Below are positions 35,301 through 43,528 of a stretch of 64,000 nucleotides of DNA, one piece after another (position 1 is the first letter of the stretch; every line of letters starts with the position of its first letter). The translations under genes were made by a program, and so were the position numbers. Under the pieces are notes generated by a model that saw nothing but the letters and a program-made list of their open reading frames with translations, made no database searches and was not told where the DNA came from. The stretch comes from Lachnospiraceae bacterium oral taxon 096 (GTDB lineage: Bacteria; Bacillota; Clostridia; Lachnospirales; Lachnospiraceae), in NCBI GenBank assembly GCA_018141845.1, contig CP073340.1, positions 1,265,001-1,329,000 of the forward strand, written 5' to 3'.

Positions 35301-36158
35301 ATGGCTAAAGGAAAAAAGCGTCCTGCTGAACTTCCGGAATACAGAACAGTGATGATGAAAGGGGTACAGTATTATCGTACCCGAATTACAGATGCAGACA
35401 GAAAGAGAGTGGCAATCTATGGGCTAACACGCGAAGAATTGTATGACCGGGTGGAAGATGCCCGAAAGAAAATTGCAGAAGTGGTTTTCCACAGAGAGAA
35501 TCCGACCGTGGAAGAGTACTGCGGAAAATGGCTGCTGATGCGGTCTGGAACGGTAAGAACCAATACGTTGGAGGGATACGAGCGGATGGTGAATCGGTAC
35601 ATCGTGGGTCCAATTGGACAGATGTATATGGATGAGGTGACCACAGATGACCTGCGGCTGCTGATGGTTCCGCTATCAAAAGGTTCTTCCGGAATGTATG
35701 GTCAGCTCAATATGCTGATTAAGAACATTTTTAATTCGGCAGAAGAGAGCAGGGTGATCAAAGAGAATCCATCCAAAACGATTTGCGCAAGAGGAGGAAA
35801 GCCTGCGAAACGGCGCGAAGCTTTGACGGATGAACAGACTGCCATTTTGCTGGATAGTATTCGTGAGCTACCACCGTATGTTTTCGTAATGATCGGCTTG
35901 TACGCGGGATTGCGTAGAGAAGAGATTCTTGGATTGAAATGGGACTGCGTATTCCTGGATGAAAAAACGCCGTACATTTCTGTAAGGCGTGCATGGCATG
36001 TGGAAGGCGGTGAGCCGGTGGTCAACACACTTTTGAAGACTCCGGCAGCGAAGCAAGATGTTCCGATTCCCAAATGCCTGGTAGCCTGTCTCAAGGAAGC
36101 AAGGGAAAAATCAGAATCGGAATATGTGATCTCCAATTCAAAAGGGTTAACCTCATAG
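35301..36158 (+). pseudogene. int: Tyrosine integrase 2, 5' part (interrupted gene)
   Basis: Starts at ATG 35301 after GAGGAGGAG. About 282 residues: arm-binding domain (ELPEYRTVMMKGVQYYRTRI), core-binding domain, first catalytic Arg in YAGLRREEILGLKWD. The reading ends ISNSKG-LTS-stop, where a mobilizable element enters. The missing C-terminal 123 residues are at 42078-42446. Joining the halves at KG gives SNSKGTVLTETQF with the frame kept, about 404 residues, the normal Tn916-type length. It was thus intact until the insertion. Confidence 0.88.
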
Positions 36159-36200
36159 GGACAGAGAAAATAATAAGAACTTGGAAAGGAGGTAATTCTC

Positions 36201-37871
36201 ATGTCAAATACGAAAAGAACAGGACAAACAGCCCTTTATGAGCGTTTAAGTCGTGATGATGAAATGCAAGGAGAGAGCAATTCTATCACCAATCAAAAGC
36301 AGCTACTTGAAAGCTATGCCAAAAGAAACGGCTTTGTAAATATTTATCACTATACAGACGATGGAGTAAGCGGAACAACCTTTGATAGAGAGGGATTTCA
36401 AAAAATGATAAAAGCAGTAGAAGAAAACAAAGTATCTACTGTGATAGTAAAAGATATGAGTAGGTTTGGCAGAGATTACCTCAAAGTAGGCTTTTACACC
36501 GAAATACTTTTCAAAGAAAAGGGAGTAAGATTTATCGCCATCAATAACGGAATAGATAGCGAGAAACAAGCAGAAAGCGACTTCACCCCATTTCTAAATA
36601 TCATGAACGAATGGTATGCAAGAGATACCTCAAGAAAAATACAATCTATCTTCAGAGCAAGAATGGAAGAGGGCAAAAGAGTATCCCCAAGCGTTCCATA
36701 CGGCTATTATAGAAACCCAAAGAACAAACAGCAGTTACTTGTCGATAAAGAGAGTGCAAAGGTCGTAAAACGCATTTACCATCTTGTTATAGAGGGATAT
36801 GGAGTAACACAGATAGCAGATATACTAACCAAAGATAAAGTCCTTATTCCATCAGCCTATGCAGAAATACATTATCCTGAAAATAACCATAGTTCTAAGA
36901 AAAGAGGAATAGAAGACCCGTATTTTTGGACACCGACCACAATAGGCTATATCTTAGAAAAAAGAGAATATATGGGTCATACTGTTCTTGGTAAAACAAT
37001 ATGCGTTGATTACAAAACTAAGAAACGCAGAAAGGCGAAAGAAGATGAACTCATTATCTTCAAGAACACTCATGAAGCCATCATTGACGAAGAAACATGG
37101 AACAATGCTCAACGATTAAGAAAAACAGTGAGAAGAAGTCCAAAGTATGGTACAACCTCACACCCGTTTACAGGACTTTTAATCTGTGCAGATTGTGGAG
37201 GAAAATTAAGTTACAGAGAGCCGGCAGAACATAAAGAAAAGAAATATGATAGTGATTACTCTTTTGTATGTCAACATTACCGACACAGAAAAGGCACTTG
37301 CAGTATGCACTACATCAAAGTAAAAACAGTAAATGAAATTCTATTAAAATCAATCAAAGAAATCACAGACTTTGCCAAAGAAGAAAAGCAAGAATTTCTA
37401 AAAGTGATGAACAAATTATCCGATGAAAAAAGGGAAGAAAAGTATCAAGATGATAAAACGAAATTAGAAAAATTATCTTCAAGAAATGAAGAACTAACAA
37501 CCCTTATTACAAAGCTATATGAAGACCATGCACTTGGAAAAATTCCTGTAAAACACTTTGATAGATTATTTAACACCTATGATACAGAGCAACAAGAATT
37601 AGAAAAGCAAATACAGTATTTTGAAAATGAAATAGAAAGCTATCATCAGAGAAAAGTTGACACCGATAAATTCCTAAAGATGATAGAAAAATATACCGAT
37701 ATTGAAGAACTGACAGTCCCAATGATAAATGAGTATATAGAAAAAGTTGTAGTCCATGAAGCCACAGGGGGAAGAAAAGGAAAAGATAGAAAACAACAAG
37801 TTGATGTGTATTTTAACTTTATAGGCAACTGTCAAGTACCACAAAAAGCCGATATAGAAAAAATGGCTTAA
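36201..37871 (+). CDS. Large serine recombinase, TnpX/TndX-like
   Basis: 556 residues. Resolvase catalytic domain with the nucleophilic Ser in ALYERLSRDDE, plus GVSGTTFDREGF and KDMSRFGRDYLK. Then the recombinase domain (VPYGYYRNPKNKQQLL) and zinc ribbon CADCGGKLSYR/CQHYRHRKGTC, followed by a long coiled coil (EKLSSRNEELTTLITKLYED) and a DUF4368-like C-terminal part. It integrates and excises the element. GGAGGT precedes the ATG. It lies at the left end of the element with the promoter near the junction, so circularisation could boost its expression. Confidence 0.93.
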   Translation: MSNTKRTGQTALYERLSRDDEMQGESNSITNQKQLLESYAKRNGFVNIYHYTDDGVSGTTFDREGFQKMIKAVEENKVSTVIVKDMSRFGRDYLKVGFYTEILFKEKGVRFIAINNGIDSEKQAESDFTPFLNIMNEWYARDTSRKIQSIFRARMEEGKRVSPSVPYGYYRNPKNKQQLLVDKESAKVVKRIYHLVIEGYGVTQIADILTKDKVLIPSAYAEIHYPENNHSSKKRGIEDPYFWTPTTIGYILEKREYMGHTVLGKTICVDYKTKKRRKAKEDELIIFKNTHEAIIDEETWNNAQRLRKTVRRSPKYGTTSHPFTGLLICADCGGKLSYREPAEHKEKKYDSDYSFVCQHYRHRKGTCSMHYIKVKTVNEILLKSIKEITDFAKEEKQEFLKVMNKLSDEKREEKYQDDKTKLEKLSSRNEELTTLITKLYEDHALGKIPVKHFDRLFNTYDTEQQELEKQIQYFENEIESYHQRKVDTDKFLKMIEKYTDIEELTVPMINEYIEKVVVHEATGGRKGKDRKQQVDVYFNFIGNCQVPQKADIEKMA

Positions 37872-37930
37872 AAATGGTATAATATTGTTAATTATTTAGA
37901 GAGAAAAATTAGAATTTACAGAGGAAGAGT

Positions 37931-38497
37931 ATGAGTAAAAAATTGGAGGAAATGAGCTTAAAAGAACTTTGGCAATTATTTCCGATATTTTTAGTTGAAT
38001 ATAATAAAAAGTGGATAATATGGTATGATGAAGAAAGAAAATCGATTTTATCAGCGGTTCCAAATATGTATATAAAAAGAATATCTCATATCGGTAGCAC
38101 CGCTATATTGGGTATATGGGCAAAAAATATTGTGGATATATTGGTTGAAGTAAACAATAAAGAAGAATTAGATGTTGTTAAAAATATACTCATAAATAAT
38201 GGATGGCTATGTATGAATGTGGCTGAAACTCGTACCACATTAAATAAAGGGTATACGGAACAAGGATTTGCGGAAAAGGTATTTCCTCTTCATATTAGAA
38301 TTGCCGGAGATAATGATGAATTGTATTTCAGAGATTATTTGAATGAGCATAAGAAAATAGCTAAAGAATATGAAACTTTAAAACTATCTCTTTGGAAAGA
38401 ATTTGAACATGATAGAGATGGATATACAAATGCAAAAGCGGAATTTATAAATAAATATACAAATTTAGCAAAAAATGAATATGGAGGAAGATATTAA
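37931..38497 (+). CDS. GrpB-family nucleotidyltransferase-like protein
   Basis: 188 residues. The GrpB/UPF0157 signature is visible as ISHIGSTAILGIWAKNIVDI (usual form: hIGSTAVpGl.aKpiiDi), plus FPLHIRIAGDNDELYFRDYL, with HIRI replacing the usual HlHv. The fold is that of nucleotidyltransferases; some GrpB-like proteins modify CoA metabolism or drugs, but no role is assured. It is cargo in the slot between recombinase and mobilization genes. Confidence 0.8.
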   Translation: MSKKLEEMSLKELWQLFPIFLVEYNKKWIIWYDEERKSILSAVPNMYIKRISHIGSTAILGIWAKNIVDILVEVNNKEELDVVKNILINNGWLCMNVAETRTTLNKGYTEQGFAEKVFPLHIRIAGDNDELYFRDYLNEHKKIAKEYETLKLSLWKEFEHDRDGYTNAKAEFINKYTNLAKNEYGGRY

Positions 38498-38557
38498 ATA
38501 ACTTCCAGTTTGTCGAAGTAAAACAATTAAATACAAGCTATAACATAGCAGTTCACG

Positions 38558-38590
38558 AAACAGTAAATCAAATCGGTTTACTGTTTTTTT
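38558..38590 (+). terminator. Terminator upstream of DUF3847 gene
   Basis: AAACAGTAAA-TCAAATCGG-TTTACTGTTT followed by further Ts. A very similar module lies at 41803-41837. Confidence 0.8.
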
Positions 38591-38625
38591 TATTGCTCAA
38601 AATTAGAAAGAGAGGAAAAGAGAAA

Positions 38626-38946
38626 ATGAAAAATATAGACAAAAAAATCTTAATGGCGGAAGAAGAAATCAAGCAGTTACAAAACAAAAGAAAGAAACTC
38701 ATCAGTCAGCAGAAACAGGAAGAGCGAAAGAAAAGAGATAGACGTCTTTATGAAAAAGGAGCAGTCTTTGAAAGTATCTTTACCGAAAGCAAGGATTTTA
38801 CCAAAGATGAATTCTATCAGCTAATCACATTCCCAAAAATCAAAGAAGAAGTCAATCAAAAAATCCTAAAAATCATAGAGAAGCGAGAACAAAGCGAAAA
38901 TCGAAATACAGGAACACAAGAGGAAGAAATGGAAACAGAGGAATAA
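38626..38946 (+). CDS. DUF3847 mobilization accessory protein
   Basis: 106 residues from ATG 38626 (AGAGAGG upstream). It is almost entirely helical and charged: KILMAEEEIKQLQNKRKKLI, then EERKKRDRRLYEKGAVFESI and a Glu-rich end. DUF3847 proteins sit immediately before MobQ-type oriT/relaxase modules in Firmicutes and probably act in the relaxosome like MobC-type accessory proteins; that role is inferred. Confidence 0.75.
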   Translation: MKNIDKKILMAEEEIKQLQNKRKKLISQQKQEERKKRDRRLYEKGAVFESIFTESKDFTKDEFYQLITFPKIKEEVNQKILKIIEKREQSENRNTGTQEEEMETEE

Positions 38947-38950
38947 TCCC

Positions 38951-39060
38951 TTGTTAACAAGGGCGCACTTATACACCCTAAAGGGTGTGTGCGTTCTCCG
39001 AAGGCTCTTAGCAGAGGGCATATCAGCTAACGCTGATACAGGGGAGCTACACTCCCCTAC
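38951..39060 (-). other. oriT with RSF1010-like nick site
   Basis: On the minus strand, 38971 to 38959 reads TAAGTGCGCCCTT, matching the TAAGTGCGCCCT nick core known for RSF1010/MobQ-type oriTs. Beside it, CGCAC-TTAT-ACACCCT can pair with AGGGTGT-GTGCG, giving the expected inverted repeat next to nic. Two further hairpins follow (CAGCTAACGCTGATA region and GGGGAG/CTCCCC). The MobQ relaxase starts 130 bp downstream. Confidence 0.75.
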
Positions 39061-39186
39061 GGAAATAAATTTCCTACCCCTTGTGTACTTCCCAAAAGAA
39101 ATCGGATAAAAAGCAATCCGATTTTTTTAGGAAGTCTTTATCATCGCCACCATATCCATATCAGAAAAGAGAGGAGGTTTTTTCTT

Positions 39187-40647
39187 ATGGCGATATATCA
39201 TCTCAGTATAAAGATTATCTCAAGAGGAAAAAATAAAAGTGCAGTAGCAGCTTCCGCTTATCGTAGTGGCGAAAAAATAAAAAACGAATATGACGGCATA
39301 GTCCACGACTTTACAAGAAAAGGAGGAATAGCCCATACAGAAATCCTATTGCCACAAAATGCACCACAGGCATTTTTAGACAGGGGAACATTATGGAATA
39401 GCGTAGAGAAAATAGAAAAGAGTAAAAACTCACAGCTTGCAAGAGAAATCGAAATTGCTTTACCTAAAGAACTAAATCGAGAAAAACAGATTGAACTTGT
39501 TAGGGAGTATGTAAAAGATAATTTTGTAAATGTTGGTATGTGTGCCGACATTGCCTTACACGATAAAAATGATGGAAACCCACACGCACATATCCTACTA
39601 ACAATGCGACCGTTAAATGAAGATACAACATGGGGAGCAAAATCAAAAAAGGAATATATCCTTGATGAAAACGGAGAAAAAGTAAAACTTAAAAACGGCA
39701 ATTACAAAACAAGAAAGATAAATACAACGGACTGGAACGAGCAAGAAAAGGCTGAGCAGTGGAGGAAAGCATGGGCAGGTATTACAAACAAATATCTTGA
39801 AGGAAACAGCATACAGGAAAAAGTAGACCATCGTTCCTATCAAAGACAGGGCATAGAGCAAATACCGACAATTCATTTAGGAGTATCAGCAACTCAAATG
39901 GAGAAGAAAGGTATTGTTACAGACAGAGGAAATATCAATCGGGAAATCAGATATCAGAACAAAATATTAAGAGAAATCTCAAGAAGAATAAAAGCCTTAT
40001 TAAATTGGATAAGGGGAATTGGAAAAGAAGAAAAAGCAGAAACGGAAAACATAAAATCTACCCTCCCACCAAAAGAAAACCTATTATCTGTTTTTGAAAA
40101 CCTTATCCGTAACAATGCAGATAACTATAATGCAGACTTAGAAAAATATATTGAGAGTTATCAGCTACTTAAAGAGAAAAACATCACTTCATTATCGGAG
40201 TTAAAAGGAAATATACTTGCTTTAAGAGATAAGAACTACAAGACTACAAGAGTCTTAAAAGATGTTGAAAAGAAAGTGGATGATAACACCAAACTTATCG
40301 AACAAGCAGAGAAGTATTTGAAGCATAAAGACATCTACAAAGCCTATACAAAATTGAAGAAAAGCAAACAGGAATATTTTTACAACGAACATGTCGCAGA
40401 GCTTATTTTGTTTGAGAGTGCTAAGAAATATCTGAAAGAGCATTTAGGAGAAAACAAGACCTTAGCCATCAGTAAATGGAAATCAGAACTTATCACTTTG
40501 AAGAAAGAGAAAAAGAGCCTATACAATCAAATATTAGAAATACGAGAAGAAGTTGAACAAGCTGAAAAAGTTAAGACTTGTATTGAACAGTTACAGGAAC
40601 ATTCAAAGCAACTAACACAGGTAAAATGGAACGAGTTAGACCTATAA
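39187..40647 (+). CDS. mobA: MobA/MobL-family (MobQ) relaxase
   Basis: 486 residues. N-terminal relaxase domain: MAIYHLSIKIISRGKNKSAV, AASAYRSGEKI (catalytic Tyr region), and the metal-binding His motif in DGNPHAHILLTMR, with upstream HDKN. Then a helical C-terminal half with coiled coils (LKKSKQEYFYNEHVAELILF). GGAGG precedes the start. It should nick the adjacent oriT and use a host conjugation channel supplied in trans; the surrounding ICE can no longer supply it. Confidence 0.92.
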   Translation: MAIYHLSIKIISRGKNKSAVAASAYRSGEKIKNEYDGIVHDFTRKGGIAHTEILLPQNAPQAFLDRGTLWNSVEKIEKSKNSQLAREIEIALPKELNREKQIELVREYVKDNFVNVGMCADIALHDKNDGNPHAHILLTMRPLNEDTTWGAKSKKEYILDENGEKVKLKNGNYKTRKINTTDWNEQEKAEQWRKAWAGITNKYLEGNSIQEKVDHRSYQRQGIEQIPTIHLGVSATQMEKKGIVTDRGNINREIRYQNKILREISRRIKALLNWIRGIGKEEKAETENIKSTLPPKENLLSVFENLIRNNADNYNADLEKYIESYQLLKEKNITSLSELKGNILALRDKNYKTTRVLKDVEKKVDDNTKLIEQAEKYLKHKDIYKAYTKLKKSKQEYFYNEHVAELILFESAKKYLKEHLGENKTLAISKWKSELITLKKEKKSLYNQILEIREEVEQAEKVKTCIEQLQEHSKQLTQVKWNELDL

Positions 40648-40708
40648 AATCAAGCGAAAAAATGGTATAATATTAAACAAGTATTTGATTTTGGAGGTGC
40701 TTAAATTC

Positions 40709-41128
40709 ATGGATGAAAGAGAGAAAATCATTCGTTTATGGTTTGATATGTGGCTTACACAACAAGACTTAGGAATAGATGATATTTTTTTGGATGATGT
40801 GATTTATATTGAGAGTTGGTGTCCTAAGTATGAAAATCGGCAAACAGTAAAGCACTGGTTTAATGAGTGGAATACAAGAGGAAAAGTTCTTGCGTGGGAT
40901 ATAAAGCAATTTTTTCATAAGGATAATCAAACTATTGTAGAATGGCACTTCAAAAATAAAATGAATGAGGGGAAAGTTGAAGAATTTGACGGTATCTCTT
41001 TGATTGTTTGGACAGCCGATAATAAGATAAAAGCGTTGAAAGAGTTTGGTTGTAATTGTAACAACTACAATCCTTACAAAGAGAGTGAAACACCATTATT
41101 TAGAGATGAAAAAGTAAATTGGTTTTGA
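40709..41128 (+). CDS. NTF2-like/SnoaL-fold protein
   Basis: 139 residues. The pattern REKIIRLWFDMWLTQQDLGI, VIYIESWCPKYENR, VKHWFNEWNTRGKVL and IVEWHFKNKMNEGKVEEFDG is typical of nuclear-transport-factor-2-like proteins, cone-shaped folds that bind or convert small molecules. The substrate cannot be predicted. ATG 40709 is chosen with TTGGAGGTG upstream. Cargo of the mobilizable element, 15 bp before the SAP gene. Confidence 0.7.
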   Translation: MDEREKIIRLWFDMWLTQQDLGIDDIFLDDVIYIESWCPKYENRQTVKHWFNEWNTRGKVLAWDIKQFFHKDNQTIVEWHFKNKMNEGKVEEFDGISLIVWTADNKIKALKEFGCNCNNYNPYKESETPLFRDEKVNWF

Positions 41129-41143
41129 GGAGATAAAATATTG

Positions 41144-41758
41144 ATGGAAAGTAGACCTGAGTTTGACAAAATTACATCGTTTGATGAATTTACTAAATAC
41201 TATTGGTATCGTGAAGAACTTTCACAGATATGCAAGTCATTAGGATTAGAATATAGAGGCACAAAACAGGAACTCAATTATATTATTGAGCAATACTTTA
41301 AGGGCAATTTGATTAAAAAATCATCAATAAAAAATGAAAAGAAGCAAGTGGAAAATATTACTTTAGATACACCATTACTTGAATGTGGTTTTTCTTTTAA
41401 TGCAAAGTTCAGAGAATATTTCACTGTTTTAACAGGTATCTCACCATTTAAATTTACTGCTGATATGGCAACAGTTTGGAGAAAAGTAAAAAGAGAAAAT
41501 GATTTGAGTTTTACAATTCAAGATATGCTAAAAGTTTATTATGGGAAATCAGATTATGCAAAGTATGATAATTCGGTTTGTCAATGGAATCAATTTTTAA
41601 AGGATTTCTGTGCAGACGAAAATAGTTGCAACTACTCAAACAAATTAAAAGTAGCTTCTATTCTTTGGAAAGAAGTCAGAAATTCAAGAAATGAAAAAAT
41701 TTATTCAAAGAATCTTTTGACTGAATATGCCGATAAAATAAAAGAGTATTGCAAGTAG
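41144..41758 (+). CDS. SAP-domain protein
   Basis: 204 residues. An N-terminal SAP-like helix-extended-helix (YWYREELSQICKSLGLEYRG, TKQELNYIIEQYF) normally binds DNA. The middle and C-terminal part (FNAKFREYFTVLTGISPFKF, ADMATVWRKVKRENDLSFTI, WNQFLKDFCADENS) is like the DUF6434-type extension seen in such proteins. Role unknown; possibly a transcription or stress factor carried as cargo. Confidence 0.7.
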   Translation: MESRPEFDKITSFDEFTKYYWYREELSQICKSLGLEYRGTKQELNYIIEQYFKGNLIKKSSIKNEKKQVENITLDTPLLECGFSFNAKFREYFTVLTGISPFKFTADMATVWRKVKRENDLSFTIQDMLKVYYGKSDYAKYDNSVCQWNQFLKDFCADENSCNYSNKLKVASILWKEVRNSRNEKIYSKNLLTEYADKIKEYCK

Positions 41759-41802
41759 GATATTTTTAGCTTGCTAAACTAACAATTCAATAAAAGCTAA
41801 CA

Positions 41803-41837
41803 CGAAAGCAGTAAATCAAAAAGGTTTGCTGTTTTTT
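41803..41837 (+). terminator. Terminator upstream of tnpW
   Basis: CAGTAAA-TCAAAAAGG-TTTGCTG (one G-U pair) then TTTTTT. Near-duplicate of the module at 38558. Confidence 0.7.
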
Positions 41838-41865
41838 CTTTGCTTAAAAACGGAAAGGAGGACAC

Positions 41866-42030
41866 ATGGAAGAAGAAAAAAGAGTAATAAAAGAACCACA
41901 ACATAAACAGTTAATAATGGATATTGGAAAAACAAAATACACCGTAAACTTACATTTCAAGCAAGGTACAGGGGAAACATACAAGGATAAAATACTAAAG
42001 CTAATCAAGAGAGAAACAGAGAAGATATAA
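41866..42030 (+). CDS. tnpW: TnpW-family transposon protein
   Basis: 54 residues: MEEEKRVIKEPQHKQLIMDI, GKTKYTVNLHFKQGTGETYK, DKILKLIKRETEKI. This matches the small TnpW proteins of Tn4451-like and related Clostridia transposons, found at the end opposite the recombinase. Function is unproven. CGGAAAGGAGG precedes the ATG. It is short but clearly coding, and supports assignment of the element to this family. Confidence 0.78.
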   Translation: MEEEKRVIKEPQHKQLIMDIGKTKYTVNLHFKQGTGETYKDKILKLIKRETEKI

Positions 42031-42077
42031 ATTTATCAAAAAAATTTTGTTTATGTCCTTGACAAATCTTCCCAAAG

Positions 42078-42446
42078 GGAACTGTTTTGACGGAAACACA
42101 GTTTGTGAGGGTCTGGAAGTACATAACAGTCCGTTCCACCGCAGAACGCTGTTATTACACCTATGTAAGTGGGCAGTCCATCAAGCATAGAATAAAGCCA
42201 AGGCTTGGTGAGCATCAGCCGAACAATCCCAAGCTGGTGTATACGATGGACTTCAAGGTGACTCCGCACATGCTGCGGCACACCTACATCACCAATCTGA
42301 TTTACAAAGGTGTTGATCCAAAGACGGTGCAGTATTTGGCAGGCCATGAGAACAGCAAAACGACTATGGACATCTATGCGAAAGTCAAGTATAATAAACC
42401 TGAGGAATTAAGCAGCGTTGTGAATGCTGCATTCGGGCTGCGTTAA
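42078..42446 (+). pseudogene. int: Tyrosine integrase 2, 3' part
   Basis: Continues the gene begun at 35301: GTVLTETQFVRVWKYITV, then the H-x-x-R box PHMLRHTYITNLI, GHENSKTTMDIYAKV with the nucleophilic Tyr, ending NAAFGLR. All catalytic residues of this half are present. No start of its own is credible. It ends about 107 bp before the rpsI-type att repeat, the normal place for int at the ICE end. Confidence 0.88.
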
Positions 42447-42553
42447 ACTGCACCAAAAATTCCTCGATTTCGTGGGTTTACCTATGGGTTTACTGAGAGA
42501 GGGAAGCCCGAAAACCCGCATGAATACTGGACTTTTTGGATCAAGGTCAGGTG
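42447..42553. other. ICE right-end non-coding region
   Basis: About 107 bp between the integrase stop and the att repeat. Short repeats (GGGTTTACCTATGGGTTTAC) may be integrase arm sites. No gene. Confidence 0.45.
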
Positions 42554-42603
42554 AGTACGGTCTCAAAGCCGCTCGTCGTGCTCCACAGTTCTCAAAGAGA
42601 TAA
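42554..42603 (+). repeat. Internal attachment site: duplicated rpsI 3' end
   Basis: Identical to 11835-11884, coding for [15 protein letters not shown] in the context of rpsI but without the rest of the gene. It is the right boundary of ICE copy 1 and the left boundary of copy 2, so two elements lie in tandem. Confidence 0.9.
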
Positions 42604-42623
42604 TCGAGAATTTCAAAATGCTA

Positions 42624-42660
42624 AAAAAGCTCGGAAAATATGCCATTTTTCGGGCTTTTT
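42624..42660 (+). terminator. Copy 2 of the rpsI-distal terminator
   Basis: Same AAAAAGCTCGGAAAAT/ATTTTTCGGGCTTTTT hairpin as 11905-11941. Confidence 0.75.
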
Positions 42661-42730
42661 CTATGCCTAAAATTCTGTCTGGACTGTTCGGTTTTGATGG
42701 AATTTGAACGGAAATTTATGGGCTTATAGT

Positions 42731-42792
42731 GGTCAAATTACTGGTGGACAAGCCCATTTTGACCTCTTATGGGTCAAATTACTGGTGGACAA
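42731..42792 (+). repeat. Direct repeats beside att, copy 2
   Basis: GGTCAAATTACTGGTGGACAA at 42731-42751 and 42772-42792, spaced exactly as in copy 1. A hairpin with T-run (42856-42909) follows. Confidence 0.55.
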
Positions 42793-42952
42793 TAGGAGCA
42801 AATGAAGTCCAACTTTGCCATCGACGGACGAACACATACTTGACTGATTTACATAGAGCCTTGGCTCATTCTTTGAAAACGAGAATGGGTCGAGGCTCTA
42901 TTTTTTTTCGTCCGAAATCCGGCGAGACAAATTTGAGCAGGAGGTAACAGGT

Positions 42953-43528
42953 ATGACGGATTTCAATCAGAAGACCCATGACACCGATGTGGGCAGTCAT
43001 GGCGGACAGTCGAGGCAGATGATGGAGGTGTTTGAGAACCAGGAGTTTGGTTCGATCCGGTTGTTACAGGAGGCAGGCAAGACCTTCTTCTGTGCAAGCG
43101 ATGTGGCGAAAGCGTTGGGGTATGTGAATCCCTATGCCGCTGTGAAACGCCATTGCAGAGGCCCCCTAATGAAACGCAAGGGTGTCGTTCAGAAGGTGAA
43201 TCAGTATGGGGATGCTGGAGAGCAGGTCGTTGAAATCTCCTTTATCACAGAAGGCGATGTTTACCGACTGATCGTTCACAGCAAACTGCCATCGGCAGAA
43301 CGATTTGAACACTGGAGGTTTGATGAAGTTCTCCCGTCCATCCGAAAGTATGGAGTGTATATGAGCGATTCTATTTTGGATCAGGTGATTCAGCATCCGG
43401 AGGTCATCTACACCCTGGCAAAGGAGCTTGTAGCCGAGAGGGGGCAGCTTGAGGGTATCCGCAAACAGCTGGATGCGGCGCAGCCCAAGGCAGACTACTT
43501 CGATACCTTTGTGAATTTGGAGGGCTGA
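42953..43528 (+). pseudogene. Phage-type antirepressor (Bro-N), truncated, copy 2
   Basis: 191 residues, differing from copy 1 at a few positions (for example KTHD for KSHD, GPLMKR for GLLMKR, WRFDEVLPS for WVFDKVLPS). It ends in the same DTFVN-x-EG-stop joint with virB4. The C-terminal DNA-binding domain is missing. An AGGAGG site is present, so a Bro-N-only protein could be produced and may affect gene regulation. Confidence 0.75.

Larger units (their letters stand above)
36144..42079. mobile_element. Serine-recombinase mobilizable element inserted in int
   Basis: About 5.9 kb, AT-richer than the host ICE. Gene order: large serine recombinase, GrpB protein, DUF3847 protein, oriT, MobQ relaxase, NTF2-like and SAP-domain proteins, TnpW. 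At the left joint the host reads TCAAAAGGG, at the right CCCAAAGGGAACTG. Aligned in the int reading frame, both joints share CAAA-N-GG, consistent with crossover at a GG dinucleotide by a TnpX/TndX-type enzyme without target duplication. All main genes look intact, so the element may still excise and repair the integrase. Confidence 0.85.
11885..42550. mobile_element. Decayed Tn1549-like integrative conjugative element, copy 1
   Basis: About 30.7 kb between two copies of the rpsI-end repeat. Backbone genes recognisable as the Tn1549/CTn-type module: antirepressor, VirB4, NlpC/P60, DUF4366, topoisomerase III, LPD28/YodL proteins, TTRAP protein, ArdC-like protein, MobP-type relaxase, excisionase and two tyrosine integrases. 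Most are truncated, frameshifted or contain stops. No T4CP (VirD4), VirB6 or intact VirB4 is present, so self-transfer is not possible. Cargo: arsC, ImmA/XRE, cadC-cadA, a fumarate-reductase-like cluster, defence and toxin remnants. Another element is nested at 36144-42079. Confidence 0.85.

Noticed and set aside
36201..41758. Mobilizable element as part of the original ICE backbone
   Set aside because: It splits the integrase with a frame-restoring joint, is AT-richer, and has its own recombinase, relaxase and oriT.
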